Of a DNA stretch of 64,000 bases, positions 26,451-35,508 are shown in pieces. The translations under genes and the position numbers were made by a program. How positions within the stretch are numbered: the stretch's first letter is position 1; each line of letters opens with the position of its first letter. The stretch covers positions 682,001 to 746,000 of the forward strand of contig NZ_JALPRS010000001.1 of the NCBI RefSeq assembly GCF_023630255.1, in the 5' to 3' direction. The notes under the pieces are model-generated. The model did no database searches. It was not told where the DNA came from and saw only the letters and a program-made list of their open reading frames with translations. This DNA comes from Pontibacter deserti (GTDB lineage: Bacteria; Bacteroidota; Bacteroidia; Cytophagales; Hymenobacteraceae).

Positions 26451-27086
26451 ATGGGAACTTATAGTAAAATATTTAAGCCTCTTTTAGATAAAATGGCAGG
26501 GGTGGCAGCCTCTGTAATACTTTTTCCTGTTTTTGCTGTTGTAGTTCTACTGCAGTTGCTGGTGTGCCAGTCTAATCCATTCTTTTTGCAGAAACGCCCT
26601 GGTAAAGGTGAGAAAATCTTCACTCTTATAAAATTCAAGACGATGTGTAAATCTAAGGAGATAAAAGGCGAGTTACTGTCAGACCTTGAACGATTAACAC
26701 CTTTGGGCGCATTTCTACGCGCAACATCCCTTGACGAACTACCTCAATTGATAAATGTTGTTAAAGGAGATATGAGCTTTATTGGTCCCAGGCCATTACT
26801 GGTAGAGTACCTACATCTTTATACTGAAGAGCAAAGGAAAAGGCACCATGTGATGCCTGGCATTACCGGTTGGGCTCAGATTAATGGAAGAGATAAGATT
26901 AGTTGGGAAAAGAAATTTGAGCTGGATCTATGGTATGTGGAAAACATTTCATTCAGAACAGATATAAAGATACTTTGCAAAACAGTTCTGGAGATTCTTA
27001 GGGCACTTATTGCCAGAAAGTACGAGCATGTTTCAGTGCCAAAGTTTAGTGGAACAAATACCACAAGTAAGGGTTGCTTTAAATAG
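26451..27086 (+). CDS. PglC/WcaJ-type sugar transferase (monotopic phosphoglycosyl transferase)
   Basis: 211 residues. One N-terminal hydrophobic re-entrant helix (about 17-38) is followed by the bacterial sugar transferase domain: QKRPGKGEKIFTLIKFKTM, LRATSLDELPQLINVVKGD (catalytic DE pair), FIGPRPLL and MPGITGWAQINGRD. It is the short PglC-like form without the extra helices of WcaJ. It would start a lipid-linked glycan by moving a sugar phosphate, such as diNAc-bacillosamine, to undecaprenyl phosphate. It lies 130 bases after the WecA-like gene and 42 before the PglD-like gene. Confidence 0.9.
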   Translation: MGTYSKIFKPLLDKMAGVAASVILFPVFAVVVLLQLLVCQSNPFFLQKRPGKGEKIFTLIKFKTMCKSKEIKGELLSDLERLTPLGAFLRATSLDELPQLINVVKGDMSFIGPRPLLVEYLHLYTEEQRKRHHVMPGITGWAQINGRDKISWEKKFELDLWYVENISFRTDIKILCKTVLEILRALIARKYEHVSVPKFSGTNTTSKGCFK

Positions 27087-27128
27087 CAGGAGTAAATTTT
27101 AATCTACCATTCAAAATTATTTATAGGT

Positions 27129-27734
27129 ATGTATTTATATGGTGCAGGTGGTCATGCAAAAGTTATTATTGATATTCTGACAAATTCAAACATTCCGGTT
27201 AATGGTATATTTGATGATAGCACTACTGTTACAGTTCTTAATAGCTGTAGAGTTATCGGTAAGTATGATAACCAGGTGCTGGATGCGCCATTAATAATAA
27301 GTATAGGTAATAACGCTGTAAGGGCAAAAATAGCACAGCAGTTTCATACAGAATTTGGTATAGCTGTTCACCGAAGTGCTATTGTCTCTCCCTCGGCTTC
27401 TATTAAACAAGGAACGGTTGTGATGCAGGGTACCATTATTCAGGCAAGTGCTACTATAGGGGAACATGTAATTGTAAACACAAGCGCCAGCATTGACCAT
27501 GACTGTATAGTGAAAGACTTTGCGCATATCTCACCGGGAGCAGTTTTGTGTGGGCATGTAACTATAGGAGAAGGTACTCTTGTTGGGGCTGGAACTGTTG
27601 TTACCCCAGGCATTATTATAGGCAAATGGTGTAAAATAAATGCAGGATCAGTAATCAGTAGCAATATTCCAGACTTTGCTACCGTTTCAAATGCAAAAAG
27701 TTTTGAAATAAAGAGGCGAAAGAATGTTATTTAA
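27129..27734 (+). CDS. PglD/NeuD-like sugar N-acetyltransferase
   Basis: 201 residues. The N-terminal Rossmann-like part starts YLYGAGGHAKVIIDIL, the PglD/NeuD signature. It is followed by a left-handed beta-helix of hexapeptide repeats from about residue 80 (AIVSPSASIKQGTVVMQGTII) with SIDHDCIVKDFAHISPG, including the His used as general base. The product N-acetylates UDP-4-amino-4,6-dideoxy-GlcNAc in the bacillosamine pathway or a related sugar. The neighbours PglC-like and PglF-like fit this, but the aminotransferase (PglE/DegT) usually next to it is not in this window. Confidence 0.88.
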   Translation: MYLYGAGGHAKVIIDILTNSNIPVNGIFDDSTTVTVLNSCRVIGKYDNQVLDAPLIISIGNNAVRAKIAQQFHTEFGIAVHRSAIVSPSASIKQGTVVMQGTIIQASATIGEHVIVNTSASIDHDCIVKDFAHISPGAVLCGHVTIGEGTLVGAGTVVTPGIIIGKWCKINAGSVISSNIPDFATVSNAKSFEIKRRKNVI

Positions 27735-27937
27735 GATTATCATTAATATATAATAAATACTGTTTAATACAGTTTTATAATCCTTTATTGCTTTGATTGA
27801 TGAAATTTATAGTATTGGATTTGTGGATATTACAGATATGTTTGCTATTCTTATTTTAAATGAAACTTAATTATAGTACAAAATTGATTAGATTTGCGCT
27901 CTGAATAATACGCTATTGCTTACCTTTTCACCCGGTT

Positions 27938-29863
27938 ATGAAATTATTCTTACTTAATAAATCTTTACCAAAGTGGATCATCTTATTAATCGATCAGGTA
28001 ATAACTAGTTGGTCTTTTGTTTTTTCATTTCTCTTAATCCGCCAGTTTGAGTTCACCGATTTGTTGCGCGGTCATTTTACAATATATGTAGGGTTGTATT
28101 GCCTGGTATATCTTTGGACCTCTTTCTTTATGCGCATACATACAGGGCTTATCCGCTACTCAGGTACACAGGATATATATCGCATTTTTTCAGCTGTATT
28201 GATTGCAAGCCTTATTTACGGCATAGCTTTGGGTATTTTGGTAGGACCCATGTTCCATCTACGCTCTGTAAATATCTACATTGTCTTACTGGTTAATTTC
28301 TTTATTTCTTCTTCCCTGTTGATAATGCTTCGCCTGGCTGCGAAGGGTTTGTTCTATTATATTAAAAAGAGTACAACAGGCGACAGAGAGACTGTTTTGA
28401 TTTACGGCTCGAATGGCTTCTCCTTATTAGTAAAGCAGGCATTGGATACAAGCGGTATGGGGCGCTATGTTATTGCCGGCTTCATTGATGATAATCCCAA
28501 TAAAGTTGATAAATCGATACAACAGGTTAGGGTGTATCGCGGCAAAGACATCAAAAAGCTACACAAGAGTCTGCATGTTCATAAACTGATTGTGCCGAGC
28601 GAAGACCTGAAAACGGAAGACAAGAAGAAGACGATCGAAAAGGCTGTTGAGTTAGGTATAAAGGTGCTAACTGTACCGCCAACATCAGAGTGGATGACAG
28701 GGCAGCTTCGTTTAAATCAGATACAGGATCTGAAAATTGAAGATCTGTTACAACGACCACCTATTGTTATTGAAAACAAAAAGGTGTCGCGTGACTTAAG
28801 GGGAAAACGTGTGCTGATAACTGGTGGAGCAGGTTCTATAGGTTCTGAGGTAGTACGGCAGGTGCTGAGTTATGATCCGGAGATGGTCATTATTTGCGAT
28901 CAGGCAGAGTCTCCGTTGCATGAACTGCAACTGGAAATAGAAGAAATATTCCCTGAAGCAAATCTGAAGCTTTGCATTGCGGACATACAAAACTTTAACA
29001 GGATGTATGCCTTGTTTAAAGAATATCAGCCACAATTTGTATATCACGCTGCAGCGTACAAACATGTACCAATGATGGAGAATAATCCATCGGAAGCTAT
29101 ACTTACCAACGTTTTAGGAACTAAGAACCTGGCAGACCTATCTGTTACTTTTGATGTAGAGAAGTTTGTAATGATCTCTACGGATAAGGCTGTAAACCCT
29201 ACTAATATAATGGGAGCTTCTAAGCGTATAGCTGAAATTTATATTCAGTCTCTTAACAGTGTCAGCCAGCAAAGTGGTAAAGAAGAAGGCATAGGCTTAG
29301 CAAAGCAAACACGCTTTATTACTACCCGATTTGGTAATGTGTTAGGATCTAATGGTTCTGTTATTCCACGTTTTAGATCTCAAATACAGAAGGGTGGACC
29401 TATTACGGTTACGCATCCTGACATCACACGCTATTTTATGACTATTCCTGAAGCGGTACAACTGGTGCTTGAGGCAGGTACAATGGGCAAGGGTGGTGAG
29501 ATCTTTATCTTTGATATGGGAGAGCCTGTTAAGATCGTAAATCTTGCTAAGAAAATGATCAAGCTAGCGGGCCTTACTCCGGGTATTGATATTGACATTG
29601 TTTACTCCGGCCTACGCCCTGGCGAGAAGCTTTATGAAGAGTTGCTGAACGAGGAAGAGACAACTATACCTACACATCATCATAAGATTAAAATCTCTAA
29701 AGTCAGAGAGTATGAGTATAGCAGTGTTGTTAGTGATGTAGACGACTTGTTATCTCTGAGTAAGAATGGAGAGGAAGTAAAAGCTGTTAAGAAAATGAAA
29801 GTTATGGTTCCAGAGTTCCTTAGCAAAAACTCGAGATTTGAAGAGTTAGATATGGCAAATTAA
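27938..29863 (+). CDS. WbpM/PglF/CapD-like UDP-HexNAc 4,6-dehydratase
   Basis: 641 residues. Four N-terminal membrane helices (about 15-130) and a CoA-binding-like domain with YGSNGFSLLV precede the extended SDR domain (VLITGGAGSIGSEVVRQ near 290). The catalytic region MISTDKAVNPTNIMGASKR has Met in place of the usual Tyr, the Ser-Met-Lys form typical of the large membrane-bound dehydratases. It converts UDP-GlcNAc to the 4-keto-6-deoxy intermediate used by the reductase at 24459 and by the PglD route. It is separated by 203 AT-rich bases from the acetyltransferase and is the last gene of the locus. Confidence 0.93.
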   Translation: MKLFLLNKSLPKWIILLIDQVITSWSFVFSFLLIRQFEFTDLLRGHFTIYVGLYCLVYLWTSFFMRIHTGLIRYSGTQDIYRIFSAVLIASLIYGIALGILVGPMFHLRSVNIYIVLLVNFFISSSLLIMLRLAAKGLFYYIKKSTTGDRETVLIYGSNGFSLLVKQALDTSGMGRYVIAGFIDDNPNKVDKSIQQVRVYRGKDIKKLHKSLHVHKLIVPSEDLKTEDKKKTIEKAVELGIKVLTVPPTSEWMTGQLRLNQIQDLKIEDLLQRPPIVIENKKVSRDLRGKRVLITGGAGSIGSEVVRQVLSYDPEMVIICDQAESPLHELQLEIEEIFPEANLKLCIADIQNFNRMYALFKEYQPQFVYHAAAYKHVPMMENNPSEAILTNVLGTKNLADLSVTFDVEKFVMISTDKAVNPTNIMGASKRIAEIYIQSLNSVSQQSGKEEGIGLAKQTRFITTRFGNVLGSNGSVIPRFRSQIQKGGPITVTHPDITRYFMTIPEAVQLVLEAGTMGKGGEIFIFDMGEPVKIVNLAKKMIKLAGLTPGIDIDIVYSGLRPGEKLYEELLNEEETTIPTHHHKIKISKVREYEYSSVVSDVDDLLSLSKNGEEVKAVKKMKVMVPEFLSKNSRFEELDMAN

Positions 29864-29874
29864 TTCTCATAGTA

Positions 29875-29937
29875 TAAATAAAACTCCCGCATTTTGAGAA
29901 CTTAATTTAAGTTCTCAAAATGCGGGAGTTTTATTTA
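29875..29937. terminator. Very long perfect hairpin closing the polysaccharide locus
   Basis: Reading 29875-29904 against 29908-29937 gives 30 consecutive base pairs and a 3-base loop. The GC-rich core is ACTCCCGCATTTTGAGAAC. The T tract on either strand is contained in the stem ends (AATAAAA / TTTTATTT), so it can stop both the plus-strand locus and the minus-strand gene at 30012-30353. Confidence 0.88.
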
Positions 29938-30011
29938 AAAGAAGAATGAAATAAGAGCCAGATATGCTGAGATAGCGGACAATTAATGAGCTTGACGAGT
30001 AAATTATACTT

Positions 30012-30353
30012 TTAAATTTCAGGCTTACTGCTGATCTTCACGAACCCTTTTGTATAGTCCCGCTTTTCAGTCAGTTCGTCGGTTTCATACCAAATATCCA
30101 GCACATAGGCAGGTGTAATATAAGTTGTTGCAAACTCTTCCCGGCCATCAATAATTTTATAGTCTGTTATCATCTCGAAACCATCCTGTAAAGCTTTGTA
30201 ATAAGCATCTTCATCGTCATCCAGCTCATTTAAGTAACGATTGTACACCTGGTGGTATTTATCTGTTACAGCTTCATAATAACGTTGCAACTCATGCGGC
30301 TCAAATGTCATAAAGCCTTCTTCATCTTTTGACCAGGTGCCTTGCATTTCCAT
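30012..30353 (-). CDS. Small acidic hypothetical protein
   Basis: A 113-residue protein starting MEMQGTWSKDEEGFMTFEPHELQRYYEAV. It is acidic and aromatic-rich, with no signal peptide or membrane segment. The stretch RYLNELDDDEDAYYKALQDGFEMI is probably helical. I do not recognise a family. An alternative Met at residue 3 cannot be excluded. It is convergent with the polysaccharide locus, sharing the long hairpin, and divergent from the ABC-F gene. Confidence 0.65.
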   Translation of the reverse strand: MEMQGTWSKDEEGFMTFEPHELQRYYEAVTDKYHQVYNRYLNELDDDEDAYYKALQDGFEMITDYKIIDGREEFATTYITPAYVLDIWYETDELTEKRDYTKGFVKISSKPEI

Positions 30354-30586
30354 ATTAATAAGTAGAGTTTAAGAATTAAAAGTAGTAAGCATACGATAAG
30401 TAACAAACTATAAATGTCTCTCTTAAAAGTTTCATAACTGTGAGTCCTGCTTTTCGAACCTTTTTCCGCCCTTTTACATTAGTTCGAGAATAGCAAGTGT
30501 AGCTATACGAACTATAGTTAGCAGGTACAAAACGCTGCAGGAGTTAGAAAGATATCCTCTATCTTTGCGGCACTAAAATTATACTT

Positions 30587-32227
30587 ATGATCTCAGTTGA
30601 TGCAGTGGCAGTAGAGTTTAGCGGCTCTACGCTCTTTAGCAATGTTTCTTTTAATATCAATGAAAATGACAGGATTGCCTTAATGGGCAAGAACGGTGCA
30701 GGAAAATCTACGTTGCTTAAAATTATTGCTGGCGTAAATAAACCTACACGCGGTAAAGTATCGGCACCGAAAGATGCCGTGATTGCTTACCTGCCACAGC
30801 ATTTGTTAACAGAGGATAATTGTACTGTGTTTGAAGAAGCATCTAAAGCTTTTGCTAAAGTGCTTGATATGAAAGCGCAGATGGATGAACTTAACGCGCA
30901 ACTGGAAACCCGCACGGATTACGATTCTGATGATTACTATAAACTGATTGAGCAGGTATCGGAACTCGGTGAAAAATATTACTCCATTGAAGAGATCAAC
31001 TTTGATGCTGAGGTGGAGAAAACCCTGAAGGGTCTTGGCTTCAGCCGCGAAGATTTTACCCGCCCTACAAAAGAGTTTAGTGGTGGCTGGCGTATGCGCA
31101 TTGAGTTAGTCAAGATACTGTTGCAGAAGCCTGATCTGATTTTGCTGGATGAGCCTACAAACCACCTGGATATTGAATCTATTCAGTGGCTGGAGGATTT
31201 CCTGGTGAATAATGCCAAAGCCGTGATCGTGATCTCACACGATAAGACCTTTGTTGATAATATTACCAACCGCACCATCGAGGTTACAATGGGCCGCATC
31301 TACGACTATAAGGTAAACTATAGCCAGTACTTGCAGCTACGTAAAGAGCGCCGGGAGCAGCAGCAGAAGCAGTACGATGACCAACAAAAAGAGATAGCCG
31401 AGATACAGGGCTTCATAGATCGTTTTAAAGGCACTTATTCCAAAACGCTGCAGGTGCAGTCGCGGGTAAAGATGCTGGAGAAGATGGAGATAATTGAAGT
31501 GGATGAAGTGGATACTTCTGCATTGAACCTGAAATTTCCGCCTGCCCCACGATCTGGCAACTACCCGGTTATTGCTGAAAACCTTAGCAAAAACTATGGT
31601 GACTATACAGTATTCAGGGATGCATCCTTAACTATAGAACGCGGAGAAAAAATCGCTTTTGTAGGGAAGAACGGTGAAGGTAAGTCTACACTGGTAAAAG
31701 CCATCATGGGCGAGATCGACTTTGACGGTAAACTGCAGCTGGGGCATAACTGCATGATCGGATATTTTGCTCAGAACCAGGCATCTCTTCTTGATGAAGA
31801 ACTGACTGTTTTCCAGACCATAGATGAAATTGCCGTAGGCGATGCGCGTACACGAGTGAAGGATTTACTAGGTGCTTTTATGTTCAGTGGAGATACCATC
31901 GAGAAGAAGGTAAAAGTTTTATCAGGTGGAGAGAAAACACGTCTGGCTATGATTAAGCTGCTGCTGCAACCTGTAAACCTGCTGATCCTGGATGAGCCTA
32001 CCAACCACCTGGATATTAAAACAAAAGATATCCTGAAAGATGCGCTAAAAGCTTTTGATGGTACGCTCATACTTGTATCCCACGACCGTGATTTCCTGGA
32101 TGGGCTGGCCAACAAGGTATTTGAGTTTGGTAACAAGCGCATCCGTGAGCACTTCGAAGATATCAACGGCTTCCTGCGCAACAAGAAGATGGAGAACCTG
32201 CGTGAGATCGAAAGAACTGCTAAATAA
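30587..32227 (+). CDS. ABC-F family ATPase (ribosome-associated type)
   Basis: 546 residues with two ABC domains on one chain and no membrane part. Walker A motifs are GKNGAGKST (about 34-42) and GKNGEGKST; signatures are SGGWRMR and SGGEKTRLA; both Walker B sites read LDEPTNHLDI. Between them is a charged helical linker (QYLQLRKERREQQQKQYDDQ), the P-site-tRNA interaction motif of ABC-F proteins. Such proteins bind the ribosomal E site and relieve stalls; some give antibiotic resistance. The length and motif set are closest to the YbiT/Uup-like housekeeping group. It is a single gene with its own terminator. Confidence 0.92.
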   Translation: MISVDAVAVEFSGSTLFSNVSFNINENDRIALMGKNGAGKSTLLKIIAGVNKPTRGKVSAPKDAVIAYLPQHLLTEDNCTVFEEASKAFAKVLDMKAQMDELNAQLETRTDYDSDDYYKLIEQVSELGEKYYSIEEINFDAEVEKTLKGLGFSREDFTRPTKEFSGGWRMRIELVKILLQKPDLILLDEPTNHLDIESIQWLEDFLVNNAKAVIVISHDKTFVDNITNRTIEVTMGRIYDYKVNYSQYLQLRKERREQQQKQYDDQQKEIAEIQGFIDRFKGTYSKTLQVQSRVKMLEKMEIIEVDEVDTSALNLKFPPAPRSGNYPVIAENLSKNYGDYTVFRDASLTIERGEKIAFVGKNGEGKSTLVKAIMGEIDFDGKLQLGHNCMIGYFAQNQASLLDEELTVFQTIDEIAVGDARTRVKDLLGAFMFSGDTIEKKVKVLSGGEKTRLAMIKLLLQPVNLLILDEPTNHLDIKTKDILKDALKAFDGTLILVSHDRDFLDGLANKVFEFGNKRIREHFEDINGFLRNKKMENLREIERTAK

Positions 32228-32267
32228 TATTCTGCAGTAACTATAGTTAGCTAAGATAATAGTATAA

Positions 32268-32303
32268 ACAAAAGAAGCTGCCTGGTAAGGCAGCTTCTTT
32301 TGT
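32268..32303. terminator. Bidirectional terminator between ABC-F and lipoprotein genes
   Basis: A perfect 16-bp stem (32268-32283 with 32288-32303) has a 4-nt loop. It lies between convergent genes, 41 bases past the ABC-F stop and 38 from the lipoprotein stop. Confidence 0.85.
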
Positions 32304-32340
32304 TCTATCAGGTTATACTTTAACCTGCTATCGGTAAGGA

Positions 32341-32595
32341 TTAATCTCTGTCCTTATCTTTTTCTCTCTCGTTTTCTTTTTCTGTTTCAGCATCTACCGT
32401 TTTAGTACGAGTAGTGGTGTCATAATCTACTACAGTTTCTGTTACTTCATATTCTGTAGCCACTGAGTCACGGTCCACTACTACACTATTGTCTTTATCA
32501 CCTTCGAGGCTTGTTTCACTTTCTTTTTGTCTTTCGCAGGCAAACATACCAACTGAGCCTAGTACAAAAATGCCTGCAACCAATATCTTTTTCAT
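32341..32595 (-). CDS. Small highly charged lipoprotein
   Basis: 84 residues. A lipoprotein signal peptide (MKKILVAGIFVLGSVGMFAC) puts the acylated Cys at residue 20. The mature part is Glu/Asp/Lys/Thr-rich and ends in a charged run (EKENEREKDKDRD); it is likely unfolded. I do not recognise a family; its size and charge suggest a surface or periplasmic buffering role, which is speculation. Monocistronic, with the shared hairpin downstream. Confidence 0.7.
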   Translation of the reverse strand: MKKILVAGIFVLGSVGMFACERQKESETSLEGDKDNSVVVDRDSVATEYEVTETVVDYDTTTRTKTVDAETEKENEREKDKDRD

Positions 32596-32787
32596 CGTTT
32601 TGTCATTTAGTGTTACATCTTCAGTACAATATCTGCTGCTTCATGCAATAGATGCTATACTTGACTTTAATACGAATTAAGAAACATAAAGGGTTTAAAA
32701 AGAACAAATTAATAGCTTATCTTAAGTTGAAATAATACTACTTTAAAGCTTAGCCTGAACTAGCCAATAAGTGATGCCTGTTCAATT

Positions 32788-33966
32788 TTACTTACCTTTT
32801 TCCTGCATGGCTGTCACTAACTTAGCCATATCTAATAAATAAGCATATGAAGAGCGTTTAAGCAGGCGGAAATTATCGGTATTAAATTGTATACCCATGG
32901 CTATGTTCATATCAGGAAAGTAAGCTGCATCAGAAATATAACCCGGAAACCAGCCACTGTGTCCGTAACTATACTTGGTAAATCCGGTTGGCCTTATTTG
33001 CATACCTAAACCATATAAATGGTCTCTTCCTGTTTTAGCTGGTACACCTTGCGTTATCGCTTCGCGGCTTTCTGATGTTATAGCTTTAAAGTTATAAAAA
33101 CCTTTAGCCCAGGTAGCAAGATCTGAAGCACTGGAAACAAAGCCGCCGCCAGTCCATTCGAATTGTGGGCTGAATGCCATCTCACCATTTTTAACCATTG
33201 GTCCATGAAAAGGGAAGGGGGAAGTAGGATTGGAATAACCAACTGCAAAGCGTTTATAGTTACGCTTAACTGATGGCTCGGTGGCTGAAAGTTTGTACGG
33301 TTTTATTACATGGGTATTAGCCATGTCGTACATAGTTTTACCACTTATCTTCTCTAAAATATAGCCTAATAGTATGAAGTTTGTATCAGCATAGCCCCAG
33401 CCTTTACCCGCTTCAAACAAAGGTTTCCGGTCAAAGATATAGCTCAGGATTTCAACAGGTTTCCAGGTGTGTGTGGGATTTTGTTTCAGACGCTGCATAA
33501 AGTCACCGAGCTCATAATATTCTTCTATACCTGATGTATGGTTCAGCAGCATGCGCATTGTTATACTTTGAGCATTCGGCAGTCGTGTAAACCATTCTTC
33601 ATCCCCAATATATTTTTCAATCTTATCATCCAGCTTAAATAATCCCTGTTCATGAAGTACCATCGCTGACGCAGCAAAAAGTGTTTTACCATTACTACCG
33701 GAAAGCATTCTATGGTCAGGAGACATTTTGATTAAGCCTGTTGAGTCGGCAATGCCTGTGGCAATGGCAATTTTATCGCCATCCGGAAGTATGACAGTAA
33801 AAGTAGCTCCCGGAAATTTGTTTGCCTGCTGAAGAGAGTCTAGCTTGGCCTGTAGCTGCTGTTTAAGCTGAGCTTTCTGTGCTTTTGTTTGTGCAGTTAC
33901 TGTACCACTTATACAGATCAGTACAAGCAGGAGGCGTAGATAATAGCTTTTCATATAGCTTTTCAT
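32788..33966 (-). CDS. Serine beta-lactamase-like / DD-peptidase family hydrolase
   Basis: 392 residues with a signal peptide ending near VTAQ (residue 26). The SxxK active site is SNGK (in SGSNGKTLFAAS, about residue 93-96), followed by a GHSGWFPGY motif that takes the place of the KTG box (HSG), as in esterase EstB and class C-like enzymes. These periplasmic proteins can be esterases, peptidases or lactamases; antibiotic hydrolysis should not be assumed. A second start at Met5 is possible. It stands alone, divergent from the HipA-like gene. Confidence 0.88.
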   Translation of the reverse strand: MKSYMKSYYLRLLLVLICISGTVTAQTKAQKAQLKQQLQAKLDSLQQANKFPGATFTVILPDGDKIAIATGIADSTGLIKMSPDHRMLSGSNGKTLFAASAMVLHEQGLFKLDDKIEKYIGDEEWFTRLPNAQSITMRMLLNHTSGIEEYYELGDFMQRLKQNPTHTWKPVEILSYIFDRKPLFEAGKGWGYADTNFILLGYILEKISGKTMYDMANTHVIKPYKLSATEPSVKRNYKRFAVGYSNPTSPFPFHGPMVKNGEMAFSPQFEWTGGGFVSSASDLATWAKGFYNFKAITSESREAITQGVPAKTGRDHLYGLGMQIRPTGFTKYSYGHSGWFPGYISDAAYFPDMNIAMGIQFNTDNFRLLKRSSYAYLLDMAKLVTAMQEKGK

Positions 33967-34158
33967 AGTCTTGAGTTTAGGTGAAAGTATAAATTTAAGA
34001 AAAGAAGCAGCTTTTATACTATCCTCTGTAACATGATTCTTGTGATATGCTTCTTTAAAGAAGTTATAGTTGATATACCTTGTTAAACCTAAAATCTCAG
34101 AAAAACGATTTAACTTTCCGGTGAGTGCAACCGTTGGCTGTAACTATAGTTTCTGCTG

Positions 34159-34980
34159 ATGAGCAAATTGAATAGCACGTGTATGATAAATGAATCTCAA
34201 ATCAGAACCGTTCAGGTAGTCCGGTATGTAACGCCACTGCGCGAAGGTGGTTCGTTGCCTGCTATCGTGGAAGCCGACGACGAGTTTATGTATGTACTAA
34301 AGTTCCGGGGAGCGGGGCAGGGGATAAAGGCATTGATCGCTGAACTTATCTCCGGTGAGATTGCCCGTGTACTTGGCTTTCGGGTACCAGAAATAGTTTT
34401 TGTAGAATTAGATGAGGCTTTTGGCAGAACCGAGCCCGACGAAGAGATACAGGACCTGCTGCGCGCCAGCGAAGGCCTGAACTTAGGCCTGCATTATCTT
34501 TCTGGTTCGATAACGTTTGATGCGCTGATCACAACCATAGATGAAAGGCTGGCGTCGCAGATTGTGTGGCTGGATAGCCTGGTAACCAACGTAGACCGCA
34601 CTCCGCGTAACACTAACATGCTGATGTGGCATAAACAACTATGGCTGATCGATCATGGAGCATCACTGTTCTTCCATCATGCATGGCAGAACTGGGAAGA
34701 ACAAGCCAAGCGACCTTTCGGACAGATAAAAGACCATGTACTACTGCCGCAGGCCACCGAACTCGATGAAGTAGATACAGCGTTTAAAGCTATACTTACA
34801 GAAGAACGCATAGCAGCTATAGTAGCACTTGTTCCCGATGAGTGGCTTGCAACAGTTGAGTCGCCGTTTGAAACCGTAGAAGAGCACAGGCAGGCATATG
34901 CTACGTTTTTAAATACACGCATTGCACATTCAGAAACCTTTATCAGAGAAGCGCAACATGCAAGGAAAGCACTTATTTGA
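34159..34980 (+). CDS. HipA-like kinase family protein
   Basis: 273 residues, shorter than classical HipA (about 440) and without the HipA N-terminal subdomain. Kinase-like features are FMYVLKFRGAGQG (ATP-binding Lys), a catalytic-loop equivalent NVDRTPRNTNML with Asp and Asn, and the metal-binding DHG in LWLIDHGASLFFHH. No HipB-type helix-turn-helix gene lies beside it. Instead its end overlaps a DUF3037 gene by 23 bases, so the two are translated together. Target and function are unknown. The start could also be a few codons later (Met9). Confidence 0.85.
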   Translation: MSKLNSTCMINESQIRTVQVVRYVTPLREGGSLPAIVEADDEFMYVLKFRGAGQGIKALIAELISGEIARVLGFRVPEIVFVELDEAFGRTEPDEEIQDLLRASEGLNLGLHYLSGSITFDALITTIDERLASQIVWLDSLVTNVDRTPRNTNMLMWHKQLWLIDHGASLFFHHAWQNWEEQAKRPFGQIKDHVLLPQATELDEVDTAFKAILTEERIAAIVALVPDEWLATVESPFETVEEHRQAYATFLNTRIAHSETFIREAQHARKALI

Positions 34981-35341
34981 GTATGCTGTCATCCGGGTGG
35001 TGCCTAGGGTGGAGCGCGAAGAGTTTATGAACGTAGGGGTGATACTTTACTGCCGCGATCAGGGCTTTTTACATTCCCTGTTTAACATAGACCATAACAG
35101 GTTACAGGCTTTTGCTGCCGACCTGGATATGCAGGAACTACAGGAGCGGCTTCAGGCTTTTGAGCGCATCTGCTGTGGCCGTAAAGAAGGTGGAAGGATT
35201 GGAGAGCTAGGTATAGCTGAGCGTTTCAGGTGGCTTACAGCTGCCCGCAGTACCATTGTGCAGACCTCCCCGGTACATCCCGGTTTATGTACCAATGCTT
35301 CCGAAATGCTGGACCATTTATTCCGGCAACTGGTACTATAG
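34958..35341 (+). CDS. DUF3037 family protein
   Basis: 127 residues starting MQGKHLFEYAVIRVVPRVEREEFMNVGVILYCRDQGFL, the DUF3037 signature: a YAVIRVVPR strand followed by EEFMNVGVI. The family is small, cytoplasmic and of unknown function, and is known to occur beside HipA-like kinase genes, as here. I take the ATG at 34958 because the conserved domain begins at once; the in-frame start at 34922 would add 12 residues inside the kinase gene. A strong terminator follows. Confidence 0.85.
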   Translation: MQGKHLFEYAVIRVVPRVEREEFMNVGVILYCRDQGFLHSLFNIDHNRLQAFAADLDMQELQERLQAFERICCGRKEGGRIGELGIAERFRWLTAARSTIVQTSPVHPGLCTNASEMLDHLFRQLVL

Positions 35342-35364
35342 CACAATAAAAATTGAAGTATAAA

Positions 35365-35400
35365 CACAAAGGCCGCCCTGATTACAGGGCGGCCTTTGTG
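35365..35400. terminator. GC-rich bidirectional terminator
   Basis: A perfect 16-bp stem (35365-35380 with 35385-35400; core AAGGCCGCCCTG) with loop ATTA lies between the convergent DUF3037 and TonB-receptor genes. Confidence 0.85.
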
Positions 35401-35508
35401 TTGTAGCGAAGCCTGTACGGTATACTTGCAGCTTATACTTTAAAGGCAGCTACTACAGTTAAATAACGGTGCAGGTAAGCAGTATATTATCCTGCCAAAA
35501 CATTTTTT

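Noticed and set aside
12366..29863. Mobile element or integrase explaining the AT-rich cassette
   Set aside because: No transposase, integrase, direct repeats or tRNA border could be found; homologous exchange through the conserved ends is simpler.
32788..33966. Calling the serine hydrolase an antibiotic-resistance beta-lactamase
   Set aside because: Only the fold-level motifs are present; an HSG box and Bacteroidota context fit esterase/peptidase relatives just as well.
34159..34980. Classical HipBA toxin-antitoxin operon
   Set aside because: No HipB-type DNA-binding gene is nearby and the HipA N-terminal subdomain is missing.
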